64,000 nt of DNA from an uncultured Poribacteria bacterium (GCA_951812525.1 OX638316.1:3280506-3344505), one strand, 5' to 3'; shown: positions 34,761-44,292, numbered from the stretch's first letter. The notes: generated by a model not told the origin, from the letters alone. Program-made: numbers and translations.

Positions 34761-35499
34761 GAAACCTTAACGACACAACCTCATAGAACACTGTACTGCT
34801 CCAGTCCAATCAATGAATTTCGCTGGCGAGGTTTCCTAACCTCGCCGGTCTATCCAGATAGGTGTGATTTCCTAACGGCACCGATTTTCCAAAAAACTTT
34901 AATATTTCTCTGATGAGGTTTCTAACCTTCCTACTCAAGGTAGGTGCAGTTTGAAATTGTGCTATTAAAGCACAATTTGTCTTAGCTTTACATTCCGCAC
35001 TGCTTCTCCAGAGACTCCTTATATTCCCCTGAGTAATTTTTGCAACAGAAATACAATTTATGTGGGAAACTGCGCAATTTTTGCATATAACCATGCAGTT
35101 TTTGCGTATCTGGCAATGAACATATCGGGAATTGCAAACGTATTTCCACTATAGTTTTTTGTAGTGAATACTGACGCTACATTTTATAAACCCAGTGTGG
35201 AACTACATTTAGGGGAAACTCAGTGAAGGCATTCTTAGGATCTGAACCGTCTTAACACCGATATTATATTTCTTTAAGGATATTGGCACGAAACTTGCCC
35301 AATTAATAACGTCACTTGTGAAAGTACTACAATTTTAGCGTATTTGACATAGAACGAATTGCAAAGGACCTGAAACGGTAGATAAGTTACGAGTGATATT
35401 TTGTTAAACATTAGATTTATCACCTAACTGAAAATCGCTAACCTCGTATAGTTGCAACCACCCGCAGGCTGACAAACCTGCGATAGAAGGGACAGAACG
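34761..35499. other. Long intergenic region with several hairpin repeats
   Basis: No gene is visible. It contains hairpin repeats at about 34826-34850, 34858-34882 and 34938-34964, a TTTACATTCCGCAC block at 34987-35000 like those near 7956 and 56957, AT-rich DNA, and a small hairpin CGCAGGCTGACAAACCTGCG (35463-35482) just before the next gene. Confidence 0.6.
34826..34964. repeat. Three intergenic hairpin repeats
   Basis: Units GGCGAGGTTTCCTAACCTCG (34826-34845, nearly perfect arms), ATAGGTGTGATTTCCTAACG (34858 on) and GGTAGGTGCAGTTTGAAATT (34939 on) lie within 140 bases. The first matches the tmk-holB unit. Confidence 0.7.
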
Positions 35500-36045
35500 A
35501 TGAATGGAAATAGAACTGAAAATCCTCAGTCAACGGCATCCGAGATACTTGAAATCACAGAACAGATACTCAGCCTCTCTGAGCAGATGGATACCCTCGC
35601 CGGTCAGATGCTTAACCTCGCTATTTCGGCGGGACTGGAAGGTGATGTTTCTGACAATGGCTGGACAATAGAAAGATTTGGGGCATTAGTACCCGAATTA
35701 CTTAAAAAACGCTATGAAAGACAGAACAGGGATGGAGAATTATACAGATTAGGAGCAGAATTAAAGAATTTTATTCAAAAACAGGGATGGGATTTAACCC
35801 ATCAATTTACGGTAAAACATATTTTCTTTTTCTCCAGAAATAGACGGCTTTTTGGTATTAATCTTTTTTCCTCGCGACCAAGACTTACTTTCTGCGGGGT
35901 AACGGAAAGTGATGTGAGATCAATTGTTCCTGAATATAGTTTTACTTCTTATCCACAGTATTCACAATTGGTGTGCGACCGAGGTACAGCAGTAGAAGAC
36001 CTTCGCGCCCTTTATGAATTTATCTATCACAACAATTCATCTTGA
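35500..36045 (+). CDS. Hypothetical protein with helical N-terminus
   Basis: A 181-residue protein with no signal peptide. The first about 50 residues (EILEITEQILSLSEQMDTLAGQML) form a long amphipathic helix. The C-terminal half is a mixed region with HQFTVKHIFFFSRNRRLFGINLF and VPEYSFTSYPQYSQLVCDRG. I do not recognise the family. The ATG at 35500 is preceded by AGAAGGGACAGAACG, a reasonable ribosome binding site. It ends 52 bases from the stop of the convergent gene at 36098. Confidence 0.7.
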   Translation: MNGNRTENPQSTASEILEITEQILSLSEQMDTLAGQMLNLAISAGLEGDVSDNGWTIERFGALVPELLKKRYERQNRDGELYRLGAELKNFIQKQGWDLTHQFTVKHIFFFSRNRRLFGINLFSSRPRLTFCGVTESDVRSIVPEYSFTSYPQYSQLVCDRGTAVEDLRALYEFIYHNNSS

Positions 36046-36097
36046 TCGTAGACAGCGGATTCCAATAGAAATTTTTACCCGGAATAACAACCGGCAA

Positions 36098-37231
36098 CTA
36101 TTCTTCAATCGCTTCAACATTCGCGCGGGGCAAGGTCGTCTGTTCACCGTCTTCAAGTTCAACCCGCAATACACGCACCTGTGCTTCTGTTTCTAAGTTT
36201 TGAAGTTCTACCGGCAGTTCCGTGACGCGTCCCAATTGCCCGAAATACGGCTCCCGAATGATACGCACCAAGCTGCCAACACCCAAAATGCCTCCAGCAG
36301 CACCGTCCTCCGCATCGGATGCTGATCCTTCAGCTTCTGATGCGAACGGAATCACAATCTCTGGACGAACGACCCCAGCACGAATCTGTGTTGCCCCGTT
36401 AATAGAGGTCTTCATCCCTTCCCGCGCTTTCAAGAGTGTGAATGTCTGCTCCGCTATTGCGATACGTCCGAACCCTTCCGTAATAACCAGTGTGATGCCA
36501 ATCTCTTCAGAGCCGGTAATAGCAACACCGAGTTCGTAGCCGAGAAGCTCCCGTAGATCTGCGTCATCAATTCCGCCAGCGATGATACCTCTCACCCCGT
36601 GCTGAATCGCTTTCTGAATCGCATCTGTCGTAACCAACGCACCACCAACCAGAATAGTATCTCGATGTTCTGGGAGGATCTGTTCAGCCATCAAATCATC
36701 ACTCGGCGATTTGGCGACAATGACCAAGTCTCCTACCGTCTCGCCACCGACCCCAAAAATACCTTGGATATAGGTGCCGTACGTCTCTACAGTGACCCCT
36801 TCAGTCGCGACAGTCTCTGTTACCGTGCCATTTGTATACGCCTTGACCTCGACTGGGATAGGGGGTTCACGGAGGATGACTTGTCCTGTAACATCCGATA
36901 CCGCTTCAATTGTGCCATCAATCGGTGAACGTGCCTGCGATTTGAAAAGCCCAAAGAGCCCTTTTGTTGTGGCGATAATCTCATCTTTTGAAACGGGTTC
37001 GCCTATGGATTTGAGCATATATTCAGCGATTTCGTTTGCTTGGATGCTGAGTAGATTCGCGACGTTCAGGAGTTGAACGTTGCCCGGCAGGTCTGCCTTT
37101 GCAACGACATCTTCTGCTTTGACTGTTGCACCGGCTTCGACGAGCACCTCGCCTTCGAGTGGGAGCCGGCGTTCTTTTAGAATCGTCATTCCCTCGGTAA
37201 CCTTAAGACCGGGGGTGTATGCATGCGCCAT
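36098..37231 (-). CDS. Barrel-sandwich (biotinyl/lipoyl-like) and KOW-like domain protein
   Basis: A 377-residue cytoplasmic protein. The N-terminus contains a lipoyl/RnfC-like barrel-sandwich hybrid: LPLEGEVLVEAGATVKAEDV, then LLNVANLLSIQANEIAEYML, and RSPIDGTIEAVSDVTGQVIL, but without a biotin or lipoate MKM or DKA lysine. The middle part has GGETVGDLVIVAK and GVRGIIAGGIDDADLRELLG. The C-terminus, GSLVRIIREPYFGQLGRVTE, resembles a KOW/SH3-like element. The combination suggests a conserved protein of unknown role. The ATG at 37231 has no strong ribosome binding site visible (TTGAGGTTAATTA). Confidence 0.75.
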   Translation of the reverse strand: MAHAYTPGLKVTEGMTILKERRLPLEGEVLVEAGATVKAEDVVAKADLPGNVQLLNVANLLSIQANEIAEYMLKSIGEPVSKDEIIATTKGLFGLFKSQARSPIDGTIEAVSDVTGQVILREPPIPVEVKAYTNGTVTETVATEGVTVETYGTYIQGIFGVGGETVGDLVIVAKSPSDDLMAEQILPEHRDTILVGGALVTTDAIQKAIQHGVRGIIAGGIDDADLRELLGYELGVAITGSEEIGITLVITEGFGRIAIAEQTFTLLKAREGMKTSINGATQIRAGVVRPEIVIPFASEAEGSASDAEDGAAGGILGVGSLVRIIREPYFGQLGRVTELPVELQNLETEAQVRVLRVELEDGEQTTLPRANVEAIEE

Positions 37232-37404
37232 TAATTAACCTCAATTTAAAGATATAATTTATTTTTGCAAATTTCTATAAGTATATAGTCCTGATTGATA
37301 TGGTATTATTGAAAATCTCATCAACGAGATACAGTAATATATTATACCATTTTCATTATATTTATGCTAAAATGAAATCAGAATTTAGATAAGGTGAATC
37401 AACA

Positions 37405-38253
37405 ATGTCAAACCAAAGCGTAACCTACAAAACCGACAAAATCATGCCGACGTGGGAACAACTCGCTGAAATCGGGCGCGATCTCCAGTTTTATCCAAGC
37501 GTCACCGAGCGTCCAAAGGTGTTAACCCAGAGACAGTTGGCTGATTTCAACCGAGTCGGCTATATCAAAGGTATCCCAATTTTCGATGAAACTGAGATCA
37601 GTGAACACCGCCAGTACTTTGATGCCTTGTTAGCAAATGTCCTCTCAGCAGGCGGGAGTAGTTATTCAATTATCTCCGCGCACATGAAATATGGAAAGGT
37701 CTACGACCTTCTCACGCATCCAAAGATCGTCGCCTGCGTGAAAGACCTGATCGGCGAAGACGTTATCGGTTGGGGCGCGCACTACTTCTGCAAAATGCCG
37801 CACGACTCAAAAACAGTCGGCTGGCATCAAGATGCCGGTTACTGGCCCCTTACACCCTCCAAGACCGTTACCGTCTGGCTCGCAATTGACGATGCCACCG
37901 TCGAAAACGGTGCGATGCGGTTTATTACAGGTTCACACCATCTTGGACACTTGATACCGCGGCACAGCGCACCCGACGATAATAGCGTATTAGGTCAAAT
38001 CGTTGAAGATGCCGAGCAGTACGGCGAACCCGTGGATGTTGAACTCAAAGCAGGCGAAATTTCTATCCATACCGATCTACTTTTACACGGATCAAACGCC
38101 AATCCGTCGCCGAAGCGACGGTGCGGTCTTACTTTACGCTACTGTACCACCGATGTCCAAGCATCCTTTCGTTGGGATAAAGAAGGAGTCATTGTAAGTG
38201 GAGATGATAGAAACGGAAAATGGGGAAACCCACCGCGTCCGTCTGTTGATTAA
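37405..38253 (+). CDS. Phytanoyl-CoA dioxygenase family protein
   Basis: A 282-residue Fe(II)/2-oxoglutarate-dependent oxygenase (PhyH family). The metal triad is visible as the H-x-D motif in GWHQDAGYWPLTPSKTVTVW and the distal His in AGEISIHTDLLLHGSNAN near residue 230; the 2-oxoglutarate Arg probably lies in RRCGLTLRY. MRFITGSHHLGH is a family hallmark. The substrate is unknown; the family hydroxylates many small organic acids besides phytanoyl-CoA. It is monocistronic by position. The start at 37405 has AAGGTGAATC upstream. Two further members lie at 42243-44264. Confidence 0.9.
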   Translation: MSNQSVTYKTDKIMPTWEQLAEIGRDLQFYPSVTERPKVLTQRQLADFNRVGYIKGIPIFDETEISEHRQYFDALLANVLSAGGSSYSIISAHMKYGKVYDLLTHPKIVACVKDLIGEDVIGWGAHYFCKMPHDSKTVGWHQDAGYWPLTPSKTVTVWLAIDDATVENGAMRFITGSHHLGHLIPRHSAPDDNSVLGQIVEDAEQYGEPVDVELKAGEISIHTDLLLHGSNANPSPKRRCGLTLRYCTTDVQASFRWDKEGVIVSGDDRNGKWGNPPRPSVD

Positions 38254-38273
38254 TCCAACCGCCAACCGCCAAA

Positions 38274-38306
38274 TTGGTAGGGGAGATTTCCAACCTCGCT
38301 GGTGCT
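38274..38306. repeat. Intergenic hairpin repeat
   Basis: TTGGTAGGGGAGATTTCCAA followed by CCTCGCTGG, an imperfect member of the GTAGG-type family. It lies in the gap between convergent genes. Confidence 0.55.
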
Positions 38307-38318
38307 CTGGCACTGCTA

Positions 38319-39053
38319 TTAAATAATAATCTCTAGAAGTTCAGGCAAAGCACAGATTTGCAGATCAGGATAAGATGTAAACCCATCTGGGAGCGGGTCA
38401 TTATCCTTATTAAACCAGATTATTGGCATAGGTACCTTCTTGGCACAAAGGATATCGAATGGATGATCCCCTACATATACCGCATCCTCAGGCTTAACTT
38501 GTGCTTTCTGTAAAGCGATATGGAGTATTTTCGGGTCCGGCTTTGAAATACCGATTTCTTCAGAAGCGATTATAAAATCAAAATAGTCAGCAATTCCTTC
38601 CTGTCTACACAAGTCGGGTAATATCTTAGGAAAATTGGAAACAATACCAAGAGACAGGTCTGTCGCTTGAAGTTCGTCTAAGACTTTATGTGTATCTGGA
38701 GGCGCACTCCAATTTTGTGCATGCACCTGAACGTACTGAAGTTTTTTAACCAAATCATCAATATTTACTTTTCTTTTTTTAAAAGCTTCTTCAAGAACAA
38801 CAGACTCCCATTTCCTGTCAAATTCCTCTTCAGACATTCTCGGTGCCCCTCTCTGTTCTTCCATGATAGTTTGTGCAACCCATAACTCACCCACTTTACA
38901 ACCTCGCTTCAAATCTGCCAATTCGACATCTATAGCGAGTTGCTGACACCTATCGAACAGTACTTCCTCTGAGGGCGGGGTCAGGAATAATAACGTCTGT
39001 CCAACATCAAAAATAACAAGTTTGATTCGGGTTACGTCCATGCTTGCTTCCAT
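38319..39053 (-). CDS. HAD-superfamily hydrolase
   Basis: A 244-residue haloacid-dehalogenase-like protein. Motif I is KLVIFDVGQTLLF, with the nucleophile Asp but Gly in place of the usual second Asp (DxG). Motif II is LGIVSNFP, motif III is the Lys in GISKPDPKIL, and motif IV is VYVGDHPFDILCAKK. A helical cap lies between residues 25 and 115. The missing second Asp may limit phosphatase activity or indicate another substrate class. The ATG chosen at 39053 gives MEASMDVTRIKLVIFD; a Met four codons later is an alternative. It is separate from the ABC permease unit upstream on the same strand by about 200 bases. Confidence 0.87.
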   Translation of the reverse strand: MEASMDVTRIKLVIFDVGQTLLFLTPPSEEVLFDRCQQLAIDVELADLKRGCKVGELWVAQTIMEEQRGAPRMSEEEFDRKWESVVLEEAFKKRKVNIDDLVKKLQYVQVHAQNWSAPPDTHKVLDELQATDLSLGIVSNFPKILPDLCRQEGIADYFDFIIASEEIGISKPDPKILHIALQKAQVKPEDAVYVGDHPFDILCAKKVPMPIIWFNKDNDPLPDGFTSYPDLQICALPELLEIII

Positions 39054-39252
39054 TATGATACTGTAGAATACGTTGTTGTTAAAATGATACTACGTTTGAC
39101 AGAAAACAATCAAAAAGTACGTAGGTTAGGTTGAGCGGCAAACAAAAACGACCTTATACTTCCAAACAAAACTACTGATTCCCAATAATTTGTATAAAAA
39201 CAGGGTAAGCGAAACCCAACGAAACAAACTGAGGACTGACAACCCTTCACTA
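39054..39252. other. Short intergenic region
   Basis: No gene. It is probably the promoter region of the HAD gene and the end of the permease operon. It contains an ACTGACAACCC segment (about 39235-39245) of the tract family near 32090 and 50790. Confidence 0.35.
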
Positions 39253-40722
39253 TTATTTCACATCACTTCTCATAAACGCTAAGGAAGCCGCCATAAACAA
39301 GAGTAGTGCCAGTAAGACTAACAACGTCATATCCAACACTGCCCCTTTAAAAGTGATACCTAAAGTCAGTTTATCTGAAAATTTAGGGATGCTGTTAAAA
39401 GGAACAGGTTTTTGAGACAGTCCTTCCTTTACAAGATAGATGTGGGAGCTTTCCTTATCCCCTCTATCTTCTGATTGGATGAAGTCAACGAACTGTTTTC
39501 TATAGCGACGTGCTTGTTGGACAAACCTTTTATGTCTGGCGAATCCTGTCCCAGCCAGAGATTCTACGCTGTATTTGTAGATAGATGCTGGAGAGAGTCG
39601 CGTAATTTGTTGCGTAAACGCAACCTGCGCAAGCTGTTTATTGAGATGTTCATCATACATTCTGCTCTTTGCATTAGCACGTTCGTTTAGGTAGTCAGCC
39701 CACAGCCTTAGCACCTCAACTTTAGGCGGTTGATCGGAAGGCGAACCTGTTCGGTAAAGTCTATCCCCCTCTTTGTGCCGCTGGTCAATTTCGTCTTCTG
39801 TGGTTTTCTTTATCCGAGAAATTTCGTTTTTGGTGGGGACCTGCTGGAACCCGCTTGCTAATACTCCCATTGTGTTCGGAATAAGGACCACAAACACTAT
39901 CCAAATCAACAACAATATCAGCAAGCTGCTTGACGAATCAGAAAATTGGCTTGAAATGAACAATCCAAACCACAAGAATATTGAGATGTAGATGGAGGAG
40001 ATAACAATGATAATCGCGACTCTTCCCCATTCACTTCCGTCGAGTGACACCAAATCCGACGTACTGACGATCAGTAAGTTTAACAATATCCCTATAACCA
40101 ATGGTGCTATCATGCTAAGAAACGCCCCAATAAATTTCCCCAGAAGCACGGTGGCACGGGACACAGAGTTAGCCATGAGTAGACTTAACGTCCCTGTTTC
40201 ACGCTCACCAGATATGGCATCGTAAGTGAACAGGATCGCCATAAAACTCATAACCAACCCGATGATGAATACCCAATCTAATTCTGTGAAATTTGGTAAT
40301 GAATCGTTTTTACGGAATGTGTCCTGTGGATACTGAAGCTGCCAGTTCTCTGACCAAGAGTAACCAAAGCGATAATCGGGAGTGTTCTTGCCGATACCGA
40401 AATTACCGGTAGAGGCACCTTCGGCTCGTTTTGGTAAGTTTGCGTCTTCACCCGTAGCGATGAAAGTCAGGGGACTCGGAGGCTTGTACAGATATCCAGG
40501 ACCTTTTACTGCAAGTTCACCTAAGTTACTGCTTCTCTTTTTCAAGGATTCAACGGCGTTGTTGGTGTCTTGAGAATATTCTGTGATCCTTCGCGGATAT
40601 TGACTGCTAACAAATATCACAGCATTCATCACCATCAATACCATCACAAGGCTCAGCGTGAGGACAAATCGAAAGCGCGTCAGGTTATCAAGGATTTCTC
40701 GTTTTGCTATGTGCCAGATCAT
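39253..40722 (-). CDS. ABC-2-type transporter permease (second of two)
   Basis: A 489-residue membrane protein starting MIWHIAKREILDNLTRFRFV. It has one N-terminal membrane helix (FVLTLSLVMVLMVMNAVIFV), a large extracytoplasmic part, four or more central helices (WVFIIGLVMSFMAILFTYDA, FIGAFLSMIAPLVIGILLNL, IWIVFVVLIPNTMG), a second soluble part and a C-terminal helix (LLVLLALLLFMAASLAFM). The cytoplasmic motif SGERETGTLSLLMANSVSR is typical of ABC-2 permeases of the type annotated for multi-copper enzyme maturation. It is homologous to the preceding gene in the operon, 33 bases upstream. No ATP-binding subunit is encoded nearby, so it must be supplied in trans. The ATG at 40722 is chosen over an in-frame codon ten residues upstream. 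Confidence 0.85.
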   Translation of the reverse strand: MIWHIAKREILDNLTRFRFVLTLSLVMVLMVMNAVIFVSSQYPRRITEYSQDTNNAVESLKKRSSNLGELAVKGPGYLYKPPSPLTFIATGEDANLPKRAEGASTGNFGIGKNTPDYRFGYSWSENWQLQYPQDTFRKNDSLPNFTELDWVFIIGLVMSFMAILFTYDAISGERETGTLSLLMANSVSRATVLLGKFIGAFLSMIAPLVIGILLNLLIVSTSDLVSLDGSEWGRVAIIIVISSIYISIFLWFGLFISSQFSDSSSSLLILLLIWIVFVVLIPNTMGVLASGFQQVPTKNEISRIKKTTEDEIDQRHKEGDRLYRTGSPSDQPPKVEVLRLWADYLNERANAKSRMYDEHLNKQLAQVAFTQQITRLSPASIYKYSVESLAGTGFARHKRFVQQARRYRKQFVDFIQSEDRGDKESSHIYLVKEGLSQKPVPFNSIPKFSDKLTLGITFKGAVLDMTLLVLLALLLFMAASLAFMRSDVK

Positions 40723-40755
40723 GTTGTCTCCATTCAGACAATCTATAACCACCCG

Positions 40756-42243
40756 CTATACCACATCGTAGCGCAAGAATGAGATAAACGCTCCCATGAA
40801 GAATAGGATATTTAACACTGTGAGTATCATAATATCTAATGATGCACGCTGCAAACTTCCACTGATACTTTCGCTCTGTTCCTTAAATCTGGGTATTTTG
40901 CTTAAGTCAAAAGGTTCTTCAAATTCAGTCGTGAACCATCTGCGTGAAGAAAATATTTTTTCATCTCTCAAGTATTCAACCCATTCACGGCGATATTGTC
41001 GAGCCTGTTCCATGAACCGCCAGAAACTTCCGAGATCTGTTTCTGCAAGAATTGCGGCAGCATTGTAATAAACCGCTGTTGGTGATATACGGGATATGTT
41101 TAGTGCCAATAAAGACTGTCGGTTCGGATTTTCATCGAGATATGCTTTACGTATTTGCCATATTCTGTCCGCGTATTGTGCCCGGAGATTTTCCTTGAAG
41201 TCGTAGCATTCTTGGGCAAAAGGCACGCCTTCGTCGCTCCGAAAACCGCTCGCGGAAACTGTCTCGCCACTGTCGTAATCGTTAATGCCTGAAGATGCTC
41301 CAGAACCGCTAAGACTGGCACGGTCAAGAGGATTCTCAACGCCTCGTTTCTCGAAATAATCTTTGACTTCGGCTCCATATTGCTTCCACTGTTCACTCGC
41401 CTGTTCTTTGTATGGTTTCTCCGATTGTATTGGACTTGCATGTTCCACCAATAAAACCGTTAGATTCGGAACAACAAGCACAAAAAGCACCCATACACAC
41501 ATTGAGAACATCAGGGTGATAGAAGGTCGATGTGTTTGAGCGGAAAGGAAGAGTCCAATAAGAAAAAAGAGGGAGACATAAAGCATGGATAGGAGGAGGA
41601 TTAACAGTATCCGTCCCCAATCCGAGCTGCTGAATGAGACATAAGGGGAAAATTGTATTACCAATAAGCCTGCCACAAAGCTAGCAATAAGCGGAAATGA
41701 GATAGATGCCATCCCTGCGATATATTTCCCCAAAAGCAGCGTCGGTCTCGAAACCGCACAAGAGAGTGCCAATCCCAAGGTACCCGCTTCCTTTTCCCGC
41801 GATATCGCGTCGTAAGAGAAAAGTAGAGCCAGCAGACTCATCACTACTTGGAAAATTACAGTGAAATCAATGGACGCAAAAATATTCAGATACGGATTAT
41901 CAGAACCATGTTGTTCAGCAACAGCAGGAACATACCCGTGTGCTATCGTTACTGTATTTCCTTTTCTTTTATCCACGCCTTCATTGAAGATGCTCAACAG
42001 TTTCGGCTTTCTATTACCCTTCAATGTGCGAGTGAGTCCGAATTCGGAGTATCTCTGTACCTGTTTTATTTCATCTTCATTTTCTCGGATAGCCGTTTGG
42101 TAGCTTTGAAGTCTATCCTCGTAACCTCTGGTCAAAACGAAGAGATTTGTCACAATCAGAGAAAAATAGATAAGTAATCCCATGAGGAATCTAAAACTTA
42201 AAATATTTGCTGTGATCTCTCTTCTGACAATCGTCCAAAGCAT
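40756..42243 (-). CDS. ABC-2-type transporter permease (first of two)
   Basis: A 495-residue paralog of the gene at 39253-40722, starting MLWTIVRREITANILSFRFL. It has an N-terminal helix, a long soluble loop, central helices (FTVIFQVVMSLLALLFSYDA, IAGMASISFPLIASFVAGLL, LLILLLSMLYVSLFFLIGLF) and the motif SREKEAGTLGLALSCAVSRP, ending in a last helix near residue 480. The start ATG (42243-42241) shares one base with the TGA of the upstream PhyH gene (TGATG), so the permease is translationally coupled to a dioxygenase. A GTG one codon upstream is an alternative start. Substrate is unknown. Confidence 0.87.
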   Translation of the reverse strand: MLWTIVRREITANILSFRFLMGLLIYFSLIVTNLFVLTRGYEDRLQSYQTAIRENEDEIKQVQRYSEFGLTRTLKGNRKPKLLSIFNEGVDKRKGNTVTIAHGYVPAVAEQHGSDNPYLNIFASIDFTVIFQVVMSLLALLFSYDAISREKEAGTLGLALSCAVSRPTLLLGKYIAGMASISFPLIASFVAGLLVIQFSPYVSFSSSDWGRILLILLLSMLYVSLFFLIGLFLSAQTHRPSITLMFSMCVWVLFVLVVPNLTVLLVEHASPIQSEKPYKEQASEQWKQYGAEVKDYFEKRGVENPLDRASLSGSGASSGINDYDSGETVSASGFRSDEGVPFAQECYDFKENLRAQYADRIWQIRKAYLDENPNRQSLLALNISRISPTAVYYNAAAILAETDLGSFWRFMEQARQYRREWVEYLRDEKIFSSRRWFTTEFEEPFDLSKIPRFKEQSESISGSLQRASLDIMILTVLNILFFMGAFISFLRYDVV

Positions 42244-43040
42244 CACAATGCCTCTTCCAAGAACCCCAACTCACCTAACCGATCAATCCAACGTTGTCGC
42301 TTTTCACTTCCGTCTGGGTTTGCGATCCAGTGTGGATCGTAGAGCGAGGCACCGGGTCGATTAAAGTGTTCCGGACTTTTGGCGTTGCTGCGCGCCCGCT
42401 CGCGTGTGGCAGCATCTTCTACAGAGGTTTTCGGGTTGTTGTAGTAAACCACCGTACACATTCGACGATCGTCACTACCGCCCCAGCTTGCGTGCCAGCA
42501 CCGCATATCAAAAGCGACTACGTCGCCCGGTTCCGATTTACAAACATAGCCCGGAACATCAGAAATCTCCAGACCCAGTTCATTCAAATTTTCACGTAAA
42601 TCATTGTGAAGCGGATTCTTGTGAGAACCAGGAATCAGTCGTAACGCTCCAGTTTCGGCATCGACAGGTTCCAAATAATACGCAAATTTCACTCCGTAGC
42701 AATCTTTGGTTGGATCGACATTATGATCGGGATGCCAACCGGTGTTGCCTACATAACGGTTCGCGTCCGAGACACAGAAAAACACATCGTCACCGTAGAG
42801 TTGCTCTGCCACTCCGCTAAACCGTGAATCTTCTGGCAAATTCGCGAAAAATGGTGTTTCCGGTCCCAGCATCGGCAGCCAATGTCGGTGCGTCCCGTCA
42901 AATGGAGCATGCTGATAGGCAGCATCCATCGCTGCTTCAAACTCACAGTGTATCGTGTTCAGCTCGTCCTTATTGAAGAGTTGTCGAAAAATCAGGAATC
43001 CCAAGGTGTCAAAGTGCTTGATTTGTTGTTCTGTGAGCAT
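42243..43040 (-). CDS. Phytanoyl-CoA dioxygenase family protein
   Basis: A 265-residue Fe(II)/2-oxoglutarate oxygenase. It begins MLTEQQIKHFDTLGFLIFRQ, a typical PhyH N-terminus. The iron triad is seen in GWHPDHNVDP (H-x-D) and, distally, in FDMRCWHASWGG. ALRLIPGSHKNP is conserved, and the Arg in DDRRMCTVVYY is a candidate 2-oxoglutarate ligand. The ATG at 43040 is preferred because GGAGGAAC lies just upstream. Its stop overlaps the following ABC permease start by one base and the next dioxygenase gene lies 30 bases upstream, so all belong to one transcription unit. Confidence 0.9.
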   Translation of the reverse strand: MLTEQQIKHFDTLGFLIFRQLFNKDELNTIHCEFEAAMDAAYQHAPFDGTHRHWLPMLGPETPFFANLPEDSRFSGVAEQLYGDDVFFCVSDANRYVGNTGWHPDHNVDPTKDCYGVKFAYYLEPVDAETGALRLIPGSHKNPLHNDLRENLNELGLEISDVPGYVCKSEPGDVVAFDMRCWHASWGGSDDRRMCTVVYYNNPKTSVEDAATRERARSNAKSPEHFNRPGASLYDPHWIANPDGSEKRQRWIDRLGELGFLEEAL

Positions 43041-43070
43041 GATGTTCCTCCGCATTTTGTGGAATTACGA

Positions 43071-44264
43071 TCACGTTTCCCAACTAGTAATAAAATCGTC
43101 GACGCTAAAATCCGTGGGCATATCGTTCGGATTATATTCAGATGTCCGTTGGAAGCCAGGCTGATGGATCTCATCTGGAAGTTTCAGTTTTTCATCGAGT
43201 GGTTGGAATCGCTGCCACAGTTCGGTTGCTTGTTCAGGAGTAAAATGGTTTCCGAGATAGATAATGTCTCGACCATTGCCCCACAAAGCGGCAGGATTAG
43301 CAGTTATGTGCTTCAGCTTATATACTCTGTTAGCCAGTTTTGAAAGCATGATAACACTCACCATCTGCTCGTATGGTGAAGGGTGCAACACTGCCAATTC
43401 AGCACAAAATTGGTCTCTATCCCCATTGATAATGCTATGGAAGATAGCGGCTATTCGGTCGAACTCCTCGAAAAAGAGCGCATCCCACGCCTCAAACTGC
43501 TTCCGTGTTGTATGTGGAAGATGATGATAAAAACCGGGTTCCCAGTGTCGCCAATGAACGTTGGGCAGTGCTGCAAATCCAAATGGACGATAACCGGGGT
43601 GAAGTGTGCGCCGCATCTTGCTACTGTAATAACTTCCCCAATGCAACAGCAGATGTGTGTATACAACCCCGTCTCCAGCATTCAGTTCAACAGGAATTCC
43701 GTCCGACAGTGGAACGGATGGATTTTCTGCGAGTTGGCGGTGCTCCACCTCGGTGTTAATCCGACGATGACTGCGGGGGACAATCCAGAACACACTGTCA
43801 TCGTACAAGGCGATATTCCACTGAAGATAGCTGGGACCGTGGTGCTCCATGTTTGAAATCATTCCACGCAACGGAGCAGGTTCGCCGGGACCGATGTCGC
43901 GATGCCAAAGCATCGGACCCACATCGCGGCTCCCACTGCAGATACAAGTAAATTGGTGTGGCACAACGTGTTCTGCTGCCATCAACTGTTGGCTGACACC
44001 CAACGTATTTTCGTGAAGCAGAAATTCAATCGCCGAGGCAGACATTTCATCACAATCGGCGTCAAATTTCAGACGCGGTTGCCCAGAACTCTCCCAATCA
44101 CCGCCTCGTGGGTCACTCGGAAAACGCCGTTGGGCGGATATCTCCTTCCTCTGATCGACCATGTGTTCAATGCTGCGCCGCAACGGCTCAAGTTCTGCTT
44201 TCGGCACGACCTCTCGCAGGATATTGTAACCTTCCTCTTTGAACTGTTGTCGGTCAACTTGCAT
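43071..44264 (-). CDS. Phytanoyl-CoA dioxygenase family protein, long form
   Basis: A 397-residue PhyH-type oxygenase, longer than usual through a C-terminal extension of about 130 residues. It starts MQVDRQQFKEEGYNILREVV. The iron ligands are visible as MLWHRDIGPGEP (H-x-D) and THLLLHWGSYY; IVPRSHRRIN replaces the common PGSH. The C-terminal part (from about residue 265) is helical with YEQMVSVIMLSKLANRVYKL and is not a recognised domain. AGAGGAGAC precedes the ATG at 44264. It is followed by the second dioxygenase and two permeases, and preceded after 28 bases by a 2-hydroxyacid dehydrogenase. Confidence 0.87.
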   Translation of the reverse strand: MQVDRQQFKEEGYNILREVVPKAELEPLRRSIEHMVDQRKEISAQRRFPSDPRGGDWESSGQPRLKFDADCDEMSASAIEFLLHENTLGVSQQLMAAEHVVPHQFTCICSGSRDVGPMLWHRDIGPGEPAPLRGMISNMEHHGPSYLQWNIALYDDSVFWIVPRSHRRINTEVEHRQLAENPSVPLSDGIPVELNAGDGVVYTHLLLHWGSYYSSKMRRTLHPGYRPFGFAALPNVHWRHWEPGFYHHLPHTTRKQFEAWDALFFEEFDRIAAIFHSIINGDRDQFCAELAVLHPSPYEQMVSVIMLSKLANRVYKLKHITANPAALWGNGRDIIYLGNHFTPEQATELWQRFQPLDEKLKLPDEIHQPGFQRTSEYNPNDMPTDFSVDDFITSWET

Positions 44265-44292
44265 GATATGTCTCCTCTTCCTGAGGTGATTT

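Noticed and set aside
36774-37076. Plus-strand frame opposite the barrel-sandwich gene
   Set aside because: Antisense shadow lacking signals; the minus strand carries the conserved pattern.
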